A stretch of DNA of 64,000 nt, from positions 22,992,692 through 23,056,691 of the forward strand of contig CM041298.1 of the NCBI GenBank assembly GCA_023052935.1, given 5' to 3'. This DNA is from Piezodorus guildinii (lineage: Eukaryota; Arthropoda; Insecta; Hemiptera; Pentatomidae). The position numbers and the translations under genes were made by a program. The notes under the pieces are model-generated. The model saw nothing but the letters and a program-made list of their open reading frames with translations, searched no databases and had not been told where the DNA came from. How positions within the stretch are numbered: position 1 is the first letter of the stretch; every line of letters begins with the position of its first letter. This document shows positions 20,051 through 29,430 of the stretch, in pieces.

Positions 20051-21174
20051 TTATTTTATTTTTTATACATTTTACTGATATTTACAACTGTACATATAAT
20101 ATATACAACAAGTAAATGGGCTAATTTACACTTAGGGGGGTGATAATGTTTTGTGAAGAAACTATCCAGTGGTAGCACTTCAATGTCAATTTAGTTAAAG
20201 TAGGTCTCGAGCCATTGTCTTTTCAATCGCCTCGGAGGGTTGTCAGGAATAGATGGGAATGATAAGTTGCGTACAACAGGATTTGTGTTGGTTGAGAGTT
20301 TGGAATGAAAAGAGGCATATCTGTTTCGGGCTAGTTCTGCGACAAATGGGATATTTAGGTTATTATGGATGATTTTATTCCTAACGAAATAAGGAGCATT
20401 TAGGATTTTGCGAAGGATTTTAGATTGTAAGGATTGAATGCTAGAGGAATTAGATGGTTTAGTAGAACCCCAAAGCTCGATTCCATATGTCCAGATGGGT
20501 CTGATGATGGTAACATAAATGAGCTTTTTGTAATAAATTGGAAGTTTTGAACGTTTGTCTAGTAAGTGTTGTAGTAGTCGGTATCTACGGGCAGATTCTT
20601 ATCGTTTAAGTCGCGTATGGGGATTCCATATAAGACGTTTGTCAAGCTGGAGTCCAAGGTAACGGATTTCTTCAACAGGTATGAGTGGGGTATTATTAAA
20701 GGATACAGTGGGGCAGGAAGTCATCGGTTTGCGAAGAAGGGTAAAGGTAATTTGGTGGGATTTGTTAGGATTTATTTTAATCCTCCAGTTCTGACACCAT
20801 TCCTCAATGGCTGTGATGTGAGACTGAAGGGTTCGAGATGCAGCGGATGGGTCATTATGGACGGATAACACACAAGTGTCATCCGCATAAGTTGTGAGGA
20901 CAGTGGATGGATGGAGTGGAATATCAGCTGTATATACCGTATAAAGGATGGGACCTAAATTACTACCCTGAGGTACACCTGCAGACTGAGAAAATATGGA
21001 AGAGTAGGAAAGGTTATGATTTACTTTGAAGTTTCTATTAATGAGGTAGGACCGGATTATCAAGTAGTATGTTGCGGGAAGGAATTGACGGAGTTTATAA
21101 AGGTGTCCTGGGTGCCAGACTAGGTCGAACGCTTGTTCCACGTCGAGAAAAGATCCCGTGCAATACATTCCGCT
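20051..21174 (-). mobile_element. Jockey-like LINE J6, 5'-truncated, with TSD
   Basis: It runs from the 3' tail (antisense TTTTATTTTTTATACATTTT and ATATTTACAACTGTACAT) to the middle of the RT. CCTCAAAATTT at 20040-20050 and 21175-21185 is the target duplication. The host is a family B copy, whose sequence (ATTACCCACCCTCAAAATTT then AAAGACGTTTCAAAATGCG) continues across. It is the longest jockey copy in the window. Confidence 0.87.
20230..21174 (-). pseudogene. Jockey-type reverse transcriptase (J6)
   Basis: Reverse transcriptase for target-primed integration. The open frame 21174-20599 contains RT motif A (GSFLDVEQAFDLVW, catalytic D present), motif B (SAGVPQGSNLGPILY), motif C (TYADDTCVLS) and the thumb (IRYLGLQLDKRLIWNPH). 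A stop at about 20598 breaks the chain. The C-terminal block (LLDKRSKLPIYYKK, IIRPIWTYGIELWG, IPDNPPRRLKRQW) is still readable to about 20230. The endonuclease and gag are missing through 5' truncation. All RT catalytic residues visible here are intact, so it is a fairly young copy. Confidence 0.85.
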
Positions 21175-21233
21175 CCTCAAAATTTAAAGACGTTTCAAAA
21201 TGCGTAGAATTCGAATAACGAATAATAAAAAAT

Positions 21234-21965
21234 GGGATTATTTGTAGCATGGTGGTTAGCATAAGACCCCCCTATGCCAAAGGATCCGGATTCAAAACGA
21301 CAGGTGGCCCTAGGATTTTTTAGGAATGGGAGTAAAAGATCCTTTGCAGAGTAAAATATCAGCTGCTAAATTACTTAGCTCGCTACTTCTGTCTAAAAAC
21401 TTAAAGATAAGAATTTATAAAACTATTATTCTTCCGAAGGTCCTTTACTGATGTGAAATATGGCCGCTTACATTGAAGGATGAACAACGGCTTAAGGATT
21501 TTGAAAATAAAGTACTGCGTAAAATATTTGGTTCGAAGAGAGATGATGCCAGTGGGGAGTTTAGAAGGTTGATCAGTGAGGAACGGATTCCGAGATAGTT
21601 GGTATTTGCTGAACAGACTGGTAGGCGTCCGAAAGGTAGGACGAAGCGTCGAGGATTGCGTTAAAGCTGATCACGGGGGCTTGGGCTTAAACGGTGATCA
21701 TTGGATGAGTTAGTGTAGGCGGAATTTGGTGGTATCGGCATCGAACCTTCGGGTTCGGAGAGCCTATTATTATTAATATAAAAAATCCTTAGTTATGTCG
21801 TTCTTCGGAGGGGAAGTTAAAAGGTGGTCCCGATGCGATGACAGGTACTCGTTAAACATCCCTATCCTAATTAAACATGGATATGGCAAAATGTAGGACT
21901 CCCACTGCAGCGTCGTCTGATTAGCCATAGCAGTATAAAGGGACGGTAAATAATTAAACAAACAA
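21234..21965 (+). mobile_element. SINE1 copy split by a family X LINE
   Basis: The tRNA-like head (GTAGCATGGTGGTTAGC, degenerate B-box GGATTCAAAACGAC) lies at 21234-21344. The body and tail (AAAAATCCTTAGTTATGTCG to AAACAAACAACAAC) resume at 21780-21965. The SINE is older than its LINE insert and is more diverged than the copies at 6641 and 58819. Confidence 0.78.
21345..21779 (+). mobile_element. APE-type LINE family X fragment X3
   Basis: It encodes the X C-terminus with breaks: TKLLSSLLLSKNLK-like, RIYKTIILPKVLY, VKYGRLH and DEQRLKDFENKVLRKIFG-like. It ends at TCGAACCTTCGGGTTCGG and a (TAT)n tail. AAAAGATCCTT (21334-21344) and AAAAAATCCTT (21780-21790) form the target duplication inside the SINE. 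No intact frame. Confidence 0.75.
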
Positions 21966-22309
21966 CAACCAAAAATCGAATAAAAAAAAATCGTTTTCCC
22001 GCAGTCCGCGGCATTTCTCCGAATCTACTGGATCAATTTTTTTTTAACTTCGCTACAAAAATGCTAGTCTATGCAACGATGATCCTAACAACTAGACGTT
22101 GACATTAGCTTGTTATTTATTAATGTTAATGTTGTTTTGGACGTCATGAAGGGTAGATGTGACACTAGAATACCTATCTCTGGATTCTGGTTTCGAAATG
22201 GGCTGAGACAGAGTAATTATTTGTTCCGTTTTTGGTTTATTATTGTCGATATCAGCTGGTTATTTTTAAAAAGGCGGCCAATTAAACGTGATTCAATTCA
22301 ATAACTCAG

Positions 22310-22970
22310 TTGTTTTGAAGATACAGGAAAAATTTATCGTTGTTTATTTATCGATTTATTTTTATAACCAAAAAACAGAGAAAAAAGAAAAGAAAAAATT
22401 TCACCTATAAATTCACCTCTAACTCAGTTATTTTTAAAGATGACGAAACATATGTATAGAGTTTTAGAATCAGTAAAGCGCGATAAACAAAAAAAAAAAA
22501 AAAAAAAAAAAAAGGAAAAATTAAATAAAATAAAATCTCGCCTATAGATAAGCTTATAACTATGTTATTTGCGAAGACAAAGGAAAATATCATAATTGCT
22601 TTTTCAACGAAAAAACTTCGAATATTATAAAAAAGAGAAAAAATAAATAAAAAAATTGAAATTTAACCCATAAATACTCCCATAACTCTTATTTTTGAAG
22701 ATGGGAAAAAATATTTAGAATCAGTAAAGCACGGTAAATAAAAAAAAAATCCATATGTATATTCAAGTAACAAATTATAATAGATGGAATTCCACTAACA
22801 ATTGGTTATTATTGAAGATAGAGAAAAAAAATATATTCGTGATCAAGGCAAGGCGATGAACAATGAAACTTAAAAAATCATGTGATATGGTCATGCCACA
22901 ACTTATGAGATGTTATTCAATGATAATTCGGTTATTATTGATGATAAGGATAAATTTTAAGTTGTTCTGG
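22310..22970 (+). repeat. Degenerate ~140-bp tandem repeats inside family B
   Basis: Successive blocks share CTCAGTTATTTTTGAAGAT-like words, then GAAAAA-ATAT, then AATCAGTAAAGC-CG-TAAA, then long A tracts, then CTATAAAT-C-CC-ATAACT. Four diverged units are visible. The A tract at 22490-22513 is the longest. The mirror-image words TCTCTATCTTCAAAAA recur in the 45-47 kb array. Confidence 0.5.
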
Positions 22971-22989
22971 AACCAGGAAATTTTATTGG

Positions 22990-23170
22990 AATGAAAATTG
23001 AAAGAAAAGAAAAGGAAATAGAAAATCAGTCCTGTATAAATGATTTTGGTATATTGTTTTCAATAATGAACCTTTGTAATCGACCAAAAAAAAAAAAAAA
23101 CCTCCCTCCCCCCCTGAAAATTACGTTTCAAGATGCGTAAAATACGAATAACGAATAAAAAAATTATATT
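22990..23170 (+). mobile_element. Family B fragment B4
   Basis: TTGTTTTCAATAATGAACCT, TTGTAATCGACC, a poly(A) tract, then TTACGTTTCAAGATGCGTAA and ATACGAATAACGAATAAAAA: the same order as the start of B3. The remaining 23171-23539 shows nothing I recognise. Confidence 0.55.
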
Positions 23171-23539
23171 TCTTCTAATAAATAATTGAATAAATACCAA
23201 AAGTTTTGAAACCAGCAGTAGGGTTATGATATTATCCTTTGAATTATTGCTTTTCATATTACTTAATTGCCTAACAACGGCTATATATACAGTTATACCA
23301 TAATATCGTTATTCGGTAATAATAAACCATTGTGTAATAATTTGGAGCGTTTTTATAATAGGATATAATAGGAAATGGCCTTACTTTGGGACTTATTATT
23401 GACCTTATTATTTACAGTATTAATTACAGAAAGGGAGGACAGTGTGAACCAGGATGTCAAACCTTATTGAAAATCAGAGGAAATTGACGACAAAAGGCTG
23501 AAGTACATTGCAAAAGGTTAATATGCAATAATGTAGTAA

Positions 23540-24170
23540 TAATAATAAATTATTTGTTTATCCTGGGACAAGTCCCTTCAGAATAATATTAAAAAGTACA
23601 TAAAAGGATTTTTAGTGTCTTAGAGTACAAAAATGTAACAAAAAATAAATAAATAAGATAGCAATAAAAAACAAAATGAATAATAGTAATAAATTAAAAG
23701 GCAGCTTCTAATGATAATAATTATAATAGTTAATTACAAAACTAGAGAAAAAAATAAGATATATGAATATTATATACAATGAATACGAATGTACAAATCC
23801 TAATAGCAAATTTTGATTATAAAGTGAAAATCATAAGCTAAGTCGTGAGATTTCGATAAAGTAATATAATTAAATGCGCAAAGTCGACACATAGTAAAAT
23901 ATTATATTTAAATTATTGTATCTGTATCTTTTTAAGTTCTTCGAGAATCGGACAGAAAGGAAGTGATTGAATAGACGGGATTTGAAGGTTTGGAGAGTAT
24001 TAGAATGACGAATATACGAGGGAACGGAATTCCATACTGACGAGGAGCGAATTATGTATGTATGTATACTTGAAACATCTTCGCACGAATGCTATTTGAA
24101 TGTAGAGAGTGCCATTTATGGTTAATAAAGCAGTATTTGAACGATTTAGGCTTATCACTTATTTAGGATC
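23540..24170 (-). pseudogene. CR1/L2-like LINE, C-terminus and 3' UTR (E2)
   Basis: The plus strand begins TTATTTGTTTATCCTGGGAC, the antisense 3' end of family E. On the minus strand, at about 24060-23900, a frame reads IRSSSVWNSVPSYIRHSN, then TLQTFKSRLFNHFLSVR. This is the typical C-terminal end of CR1/L2-type RT proteins (R-S-WN-LP--IR ... FK--L) and parallels RSSIYGNSLPTHFRHAA at 59.8 kb. It is strongly 5'-truncated. No target duplication was identified. Confidence 0.6.
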
Positions 24171-24250
24171 ATCACCTTATTAGACCTGAAACGATTTACG
24201 TAAGTTAATGTATTTCTGCCGTTTATTTCATATGAAAACCCTAATTCGAA

Positions 24251-24290
24251 TCACATTCAGTGTTCAGCATTAGAAGAGAGAAGACGTCCC
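24251..24290 (+). promoter_or_regulatory. Inr + DPE-like internal promoter of the I-like element
   Basis: At the element's 5' end ACATTC resembles the arthropod initiator with A+1 at 24255. AGACGT at 24282-24287 then starts exactly at +28, the position and sequence of a Drosophila-type downstream promoter element. Insect I and jockey elements are known to use such TATA-less internal promoters. Expression was not tested here. Confidence 0.55.
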
Positions 24291-24512
24291 TCTAGTTGCT
24301 CCACGACCAGCTAAGATTTTATAATTTCATACAATACATTTATATTTTAGCTAATCACATTTATCTCATGTTATTTTATTTTTTAAGTTAAAACTATAAA
24401 GTGGTTTTTTCTTTTATTAATTTTTTCTTACTTCTAAATTTTATATTTTGTATTTTTTATTTCATTAATTTATTTTATCTTCTGCTCTTTTATATATTTC
24501 TTGGGCAAATAA

Positions 24513-25860
24513 AATCCTATAGAGGATCTTATAGACCTAAATAGCCCAAAAACTAAAAGAAAACGAGTCCGAGTTCGCCTAAAAATTGAAAATGGGCATA
24601 TTGATAGCGCTGTACCCATTAGTCCCACTTTCCTTATAATAGAAAGAACGGATGATGAATCTTTTCAAAAAGTTTCACCCTTTCTTATAAATAAATTTCT
24701 GTCAGGATTAGTAGGAGACCTAAAAAATGTTAAAAAACTTAGAAATGGTTCTCTTCTTATTGAAACCAAAACTTCGAAACAATCAGAAAACTTGTTAAAA
24801 TGTAAGAATTTCGGAGGACAGTTTCCTATTCAGGTAACCCCACATAGGACTTTAAATTATAGTAAAGGAGTAATAAAGTGTTACGATCTCCAATTTTTGG
24901 AAATAGACGAAATTAAAAAGGAATTGTCCGCAAAAATCATTGATATAACTAGAATAAAAATAAAAAAAAATGGTGAGGAAATAAAGACAAATTCATATAT
25001 CGTTATCTTCCCGACCCCTCAAATTCCTGAGACATTGAACATAGGCTATTTTGCGGTCAAGGTACTCAGCTTTAATCCTTCGCCCCAACGTTGTTTTAAT
25101 TGTTTAGGATTTTCTCATCCTACTAATGTTTGTAAACAACAAGCAAAATGCATCCAATGCGGGGAATTAAAGCATGCTGATAACGGTCGGTGTACATTGC
25201 CTGCCAGGTGTGCCAACTGTGGCGGGAATCATAACGCACTAGATCGTACGTGCCCCATTTTTAAAATCCACAAAGAAATAAAAAGCATACAGACAATGAA
25301 TAAAATTCCGTTCAATCAAGCAAAAAAAATATATCTAGAAAAAAACCCAGTTCAATTCACCAAATCATTTTCCGAAATTACAAAACAACAATCAACCACG
25401 ACTAAAGATATTGGTATTCAAACCGACTTCACATTTAATTTTAGAGAAAACATTAAAAAAAACGATGATAATGTTAAAACTAATCCTTCATTAACCTCTA
25501 ATCCCTCACCAGGAGTGGCCGCCCCCCCTCCGCCTCCACCGGCCGCCCCCCTTCCGCTTCCACCCCCCCTCCTCTCCCCGCCGCCCCCTTCCGCCTCCTC
25601 CAGCCACCCCCCTCTCCTTATCATCTCCAGAGCCCTTCTGTCGAGGTCGGTCTCACTCCGCGTCCAGGACTAGAACTGATCCCCTCCCCTCCTCTTCTAT
25701 TCCCCCTCCTTCTCCAGTCCTCCCCTCTCCTCTGCTCCCTGTCTCTTCTGATCCGGGACCTTCCGGTATCTGTGTTTTAAACACAGAAGTAGATCCGGAA
25801 GGAGAATTTACCATCGTATATCCTAAAAAACAGGGCAACCGAAAATCTAAAAAAAATTAA
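24513..25860 (+). pseudogene. ORF1 gag-like nucleic-acid-binding protein (one frameshift)
   Basis: ORF1 proteins of I/jockey-type elements coat the element RNA. The frame is open from 24513, after a TAA at 24510; no ATG is seen early in it, so the start is unresolved. The middle holds three knuckles: CFNCLGFSHPTNVC, CIQCGELKHADNGRC and CANCGGNHNALDRTC. An FNQAKKIYLEKNP stretch follows, then a proline-rich tract in C-rich DNA (25510-25620). The first frame stops at 25671. The natural ending (SDPGPSGICVLNTEVDPEGE then FTIVYPKKQGNRKSKK) is in the next frame and ends with TAA at 25858-25860. A one-base slip in the C tracts near 25525-25570 explains this. The TAA overlaps the ATG of the next ORF. 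Confidence 0.85.
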
Positions 25861-27173
25861 TGACTTACGAAACGTTCACAAATTTCGATAAAAATAACAC
25901 TATCACCACTAACTTTTTCAATTTCATTGCTGGCCCCGACTCGTTTATATCTATTGGAAAATATAAATCTATTTCCACAAAGAACAATATACACCAACAT
26001 CACAACAATAACAGTAATCGTACACATTTTACACTTCACTTCTCTAGAAACATCTTCTTATCAATACCTAGCATAAACATAAACATAACTAAACCGTTCG
26101 CTTCTGCACTTGTAAACAAACTTCCTGCTTTACATTCTTCTCATTATTACGTCTATAGATCTTATTTTTTTATTAATCACCGACAATCTCTTGTTTATGT
26201 GTACGGTAGTGTTTATAATGGCCATTTGAAAATATTTTTAGCCACATATCTATTTACTGTATTTTTTATCTTCTTCCTTTCAAAAACAAATGAAACTGGC
26301 AGCTATATATTAACAATTCTTTCCGACTGTAAGTACATCCATTCCGATGATGCTGACCGATATATCAAAGTGTCTTTCAAAGGTAAATATATTCTAGCAC
26401 AAAATATAACTATTACACATCTAATTTTATTTTTTCTAATATGTTTTTTCGATTTTCTCTTGACATATGAAGATATATGTATTATTTCCTCTCTCATGTG
26501 TAACTGTCATTTCCATATATTTAACTTTACCACTATCAATACTACTTATTTGTTTGATTCTACTCTATCTTACCTGTTTATTTATTTAATTCTATATGCT
26601 ATAAACTATTATTTTTTTAATTACTCGTCATATTTTGTTTTATTATTTTTTTCTCTTCAACTTATCATTATGTTTATATTGCCTCCTGAATTTTTAACTG
26701 TTAGTTGCCTATCAACAATTCTTTCCGACCGGAAATGCATCCGTTTCGATGATGCTGACCAATCTATCAAATTATCTTTCAAAAGTAAATATATTCCAGC
26801 ACAAAATATAATTATTACACATCTTCTTTTATCTTTTCTAATTTATTTTTTAGTCTCCTTATTGACATATGAAGATATATTTTTAATTTCCTCTCTCATG
26901 TGTTGCTTTCATTTCCACATATTTAAATTTACCATTACCATCGCTACTTTTTTGTTTAATTCTACTTTCTCTTATCCGTTTATTTATATAATTCTAATTA
27001 CTATAAATAATTATTTTTTTAGTTACCAGTCGTATCTTGTTTTATTTAATTCTTCTTTTGCACTTCTCTTTATGTTTATATTGCCTCCAGACATTTTAAT
27101 CTCTTTCGATCATATCTCTCACAATGGCGATACTTCAATGGAACTGCAATGGATTAAGATCTCATTTCAATGA
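25860..27173 (+). CDS. ORFX: extra 437-codon hydrophobic ORF between ORF1 and ORF2
   Basis: This is not a known I-element protein. The ATG at 25860 overlaps the ORF1 stop (TAATG). The frame runs 437 codons and overlaps the ORF2 start by about 50 bases. The N-terminal 110 residues are N/H/S/T-rich (IHQHHNNNSNRTHFTLHF). After that, long F/L/I/Y-rich segments look membrane-spanning (YLFTVFFIFFL, THLILFFLICFFDFLL, SYFVLLFFSLQLIIMFIL). Residues from about 152 and from about 286 are two copies of a 134-residue unit, sharing DDAD--IK-SFK-KYI-AQN, ITHL, LLTYEDI and ISSLMC. No signal peptide or enzymatic motif is seen. A T/C-rich strand lowers the number of stops, and replacement changes dominate between the two units, so coding is likely but unproven. 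Confidence 0.5.
   Translation: MTYETFTNFDKNNTITTNFFNFIAGPDSFISIGKYKSISTKNNIHQHHNNNSNRTHFTLHFSRNIFLSIPSININITKPFASALVNKLPALHSSHYYVYRSYFFINHRQSLVYVYGSVYNGHLKIFLATYLFTVFFIFFLSKTNETGSYILTILSDCKYIHSDDADRYIKVSFKGKYILAQNITITHLILFFLICFFDFLLTYEDICIISSLMCNCHFHIFNFTTINTTYLFDSTLSYLFIYLILYAINYYFFNYSSYFVLLFFSLQLIIMFILPPEFLTVSCLSTILSDRKCIRFDDADQSIKLSFKSKYIPAQNIIITHLLLSFLIYFLVSLLTYEDIFLISSLMCCFHFHIFKFTITIATFLFNSTFSYPFIYIILITINNYFFSYQSYLVLFNSSFALLFMFILPPDILISFDHISHNGDTSMELQWIKISFQ
26313..27110 (+). repeat. 402-nt tandem duplication inside ORFX
   Basis: ACAATTCTTTCCGAC begins at 26313 and again at 26715, exactly 402 bases (134 codons) apart. The copies align to ILPPEFL / ILPPDIL without a visible indel. In the first 220 bases I count about 30 differences, most of them changing an amino acid. 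Confidence 0.85.
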
Positions 27174-29430
27174 CTTAAAAATTTTAATTCACGATAATGA
27201 TGCAACTGTCATTGCTCTTCAAGAGACAATGCTAAAAACAACGGACCCCTTTTCTCTAAAAAATTTCGAAATATACCGAAAAGACGGACCAAATCAGAAC
27301 CATGGTCACCACGGTGTCCTCATAGCCGTGCACAAATCCGTTTACTCCGAATCGATCCCTCTCAACTCCCGGCTACAAACCGTAGCCGTTAGAGTACATC
27401 GAGACTTTCCGTTAACTATATGTACTATATACCTCCCACAGGATCCTACAATAGACACCAATCAACTCTTGGATATTTATACCCAATTACCTCGTCCTGT
27501 TCTTTTTGTTGGAGACATGAACGGACACAATCCTCTTTGGGGTTCTCCAAATATGAATATCCGGGGTAAAATAATAGAAAACTTTCTAGACACTTCTCAT
27601 CTCCTACTTCTCAACTCCGGTGACCCTACCTTCCTAAGTTCCAGCTATGGGACATATTCAGCTCTTGATCTGTCCCTCTGTTCCCCTTCCCTATATAACG
27701 ACGTAGACTGGACCGTCTTGCCCGATCTACATGGTAGTGACCATTTTCCCTTGCTGATTAAAATGAAACATGTTAAACCTACTCGTATATCACCGAAATG
27801 GATGCTCCATAGAGCGGACTGGGATCTCTTTGCCTCCTTAGCTTCGGCACCTCGAACCCCTCCTCATGAATTGACCATTGATGAGGGTTGTTCAACTATC
27901 ACTAATACGATCATTCGTGCAGCTAAAGAATCGATACCAATGTCTTCTGACTCACCAAGAAGACCACCCGTACCTTGGTTTAACGATGCTTGCAGGGAAG
28001 CGATCAGAGATCGTCGAAAAGCGTACAAAAAATTCCAAAAATGTATGACATCAGAAAATCTCGTAGAATATAAGAGGCAGAGAGCTCTTTGCCGAAGAAT
28101 AATCAATCTGAGCAAAAGCGAATCATGGAAAAAATATATAAGCTCCATTAATTCTTCAACGACGTCAACTCAAATCTGGAAAAAAATTCGTAAGATCACT
28201 AAATCCTCTTCGTCAACATGTTACACCATCCTCATCAATGGACAACTCTCCGACGATCCTAAAACCGTCGCAGATGCTTTTGGCAATTTCTTTTCTGAAA
28301 TCTACACCTCTGGCTCAAGCAATAACGATTGTGAAGTCATAGATTATGTAAATAGAAGTATACATGATGACTCCACCGATTATAATATCCCGTTCTCAAA
28401 GTGGGAACTAAAAAATACTTTGTCCTCCGTTAAAGGATCCACTCCTGGCCCCGATCTGGTCCATTATGACATGATTAAACATCTATCTAGCAATACGCTT
28501 ACATGGCTACTTAATTATTATAATCATGTTTGGTCCACGGGACAATTTCCGAATTTCTGGCGTCACTCATTTGTCATCCCTATTCCAAAAAATGAAAAAG
28601 ATAAGCGTTTACTCAACAGCTATCGCCCCATATTTCTCACTAGTTGTTTGAGCAAAATTATGGAGCGTATGGTAAACAAAAGACTGATGTGGACGATAGA
28701 AAACAACAATTTGCTTCAACCATTTCAATCTGGATTCCGCAAAGGCCGCTGCACAGTTGATCACCTAGTCACACAAGAAACCGAAATCCAATACGCCTTT
28801 ATCAATTCCCAGCAACTAATAGCCATATTCTTCGACATGACTAAAGCTTTTGATAACATTAACCATTCAGTGATCCTCAGCAAACTCTCGTCCAATGGGA
28901 TACATGGTCATATGTTCCATTACATACAGGAATTCCTTCAACATCGTTTCTTTAGAATTCGGATAGGATGCGAACTGTCTGCGAACCAAGAACAGATTAA
29001 AGGAGTCCCTCAAGGCTGTGTGCTTAGTCCGACTTTGTTTTGCCTCGCTATCAACGAACTGGGGCTCAACCTACCTCGAGGTGTCAAACCGATGCTGTTC
29101 GCAGATGATTTCGCCATTTCCTGCCGTTCTGGAAACGTTACTACTATACAGCACAAGCTACAAGACGCTATTAATCGCATCAACAACTGGTCACATTCCA
29201 TTGATCTCGAATTCTCCTCCGAAAAAACCAGAGCTCTACATTTCAGCAGGAAAAGAAATACTCCCGCCTCCCCTACACTTTACCTCGGAAATTCTCCCAT
29301 TCTTTATACAAATAGTCATAAATTTTTGGGGTTGACGTTCGATAAAAGACTATCATGGGAACCACATGTTTCAGCACTTAAATCGGCTACAACAAAAAAA
29401 CTGGGGATCCGATCGCTCTACGATGTTTAA
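27124..29430 (+). CDS. ORF2 part 1: AP endonuclease + reverse transcriptase
   Basis: This is the catalytic protein for target-primed reverse transcription. The endonuclease lies at residues ~1-225, with WNCNGL (Asn), ALQET (Glu), FVGDMNGHNPLWGS (Asp and Asn) and GSDHFPL (Asp-His). The RT lies at ~415-720, with STPGPDLVHYDMIK, SYRPIFLTSCLSKIMER (finger), IFFDMTKAFDNINH (motif A Asp), GVPQGCVLSPTLF (motif B), MLFADDFAIS (catalytic FADD) and HKFLGLTFDKRLSW (thumb). All catalytic residues appear present. The ATG at 27124 lies in the sequence ACAATGG and opens directly into the endonuclease. The frame ends at 29430, after a small deletion near the A7 run at 29392, and the protein continues in the overlapping frame. 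Confidence 0.92.
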   Translation: MAILQWNCNGLRSHFNDLKILIHDNDATVIALQETMLKTTDPFSLKNFEIYRKDGPNQNHGHHGVLIAVHKSVYSESIPLNSRLQTVAVRVHRDFPLTICTIYLPQDPTIDTNQLLDIYTQLPRPVLFVGDMNGHNPLWGSPNMNIRGKIIENFLDTSHLLLLNSGDPTFLSSSYGTYSALDLSLCSPSLYNDVDWTVLPDLHGSDHFPLLIKMKHVKPTRISPKWMLHRADWDLFASLASAPRTPPHELTIDEGCSTITNTIIRAAKESIPMSSDSPRRPPVPWFNDACREAIRDRRKAYKKFQKCMTSENLVEYKRQRALCRRIINLSKSESWKKYISSINSSTTSTQIWKKIRKITKSSSSTCYTILINGQLSDDPKTVADAFGNFFSEIYTSGSSNNDCEVIDYVNRSIHDDSTDYNIPFSKWELKNTLSSVKGSTPGPDLVHYDMIKHLSSNTLTWLLNYYNHVWSTGQFPNFWRHSFVIPIPKNEKDKRLLNSYRPIFLTSCLSKIMERMVNKRLMWTIENNNLLQPFQSGFRKGRCTVDHLVTQETEIQYAFINSQQLIAIFFDMTKAFDNINHSVILSKLSSNGIHGHMFHYIQEFLQHRFFRIRIGCELSANQEQIKGVPQGCVLSPTLFCLAINELGLNLPRGVKPMLFADDFAISCRSGNVTTIQHKLQDAINRINNWSHSIDLEFSSEKTRALHFSRKRNTPASPTLYLGNSPILYTNSHKFLGLTFDKRLSWEPHVSALKSATTKKLGIRSLYDV

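Larger units (their letters stand above)
21186..22340 (+). mobile_element. Family B copy B3, interrupted
   Basis: This continues the B copy that hosts J6: GCGTAGAATTCGAATAACG, then SINE1, then TCGAATAAAAAAAAATCG, CCGCAGTCCGCGGC, CAACGATGATCCTAACAACT and AGACGTTGACATTAGC. The core is split again at 22122-22245 by the repeat shared with 19861, and resumes at TCAGCTGGTTATTTTTAAAA. Confidence 0.55.

Noticed and set aside
26303..26497. Minus-strand frame inside ORFX as an overlapping gene
   Set aside because: Short, no recognisable content, and explained by the composition of ORFX.
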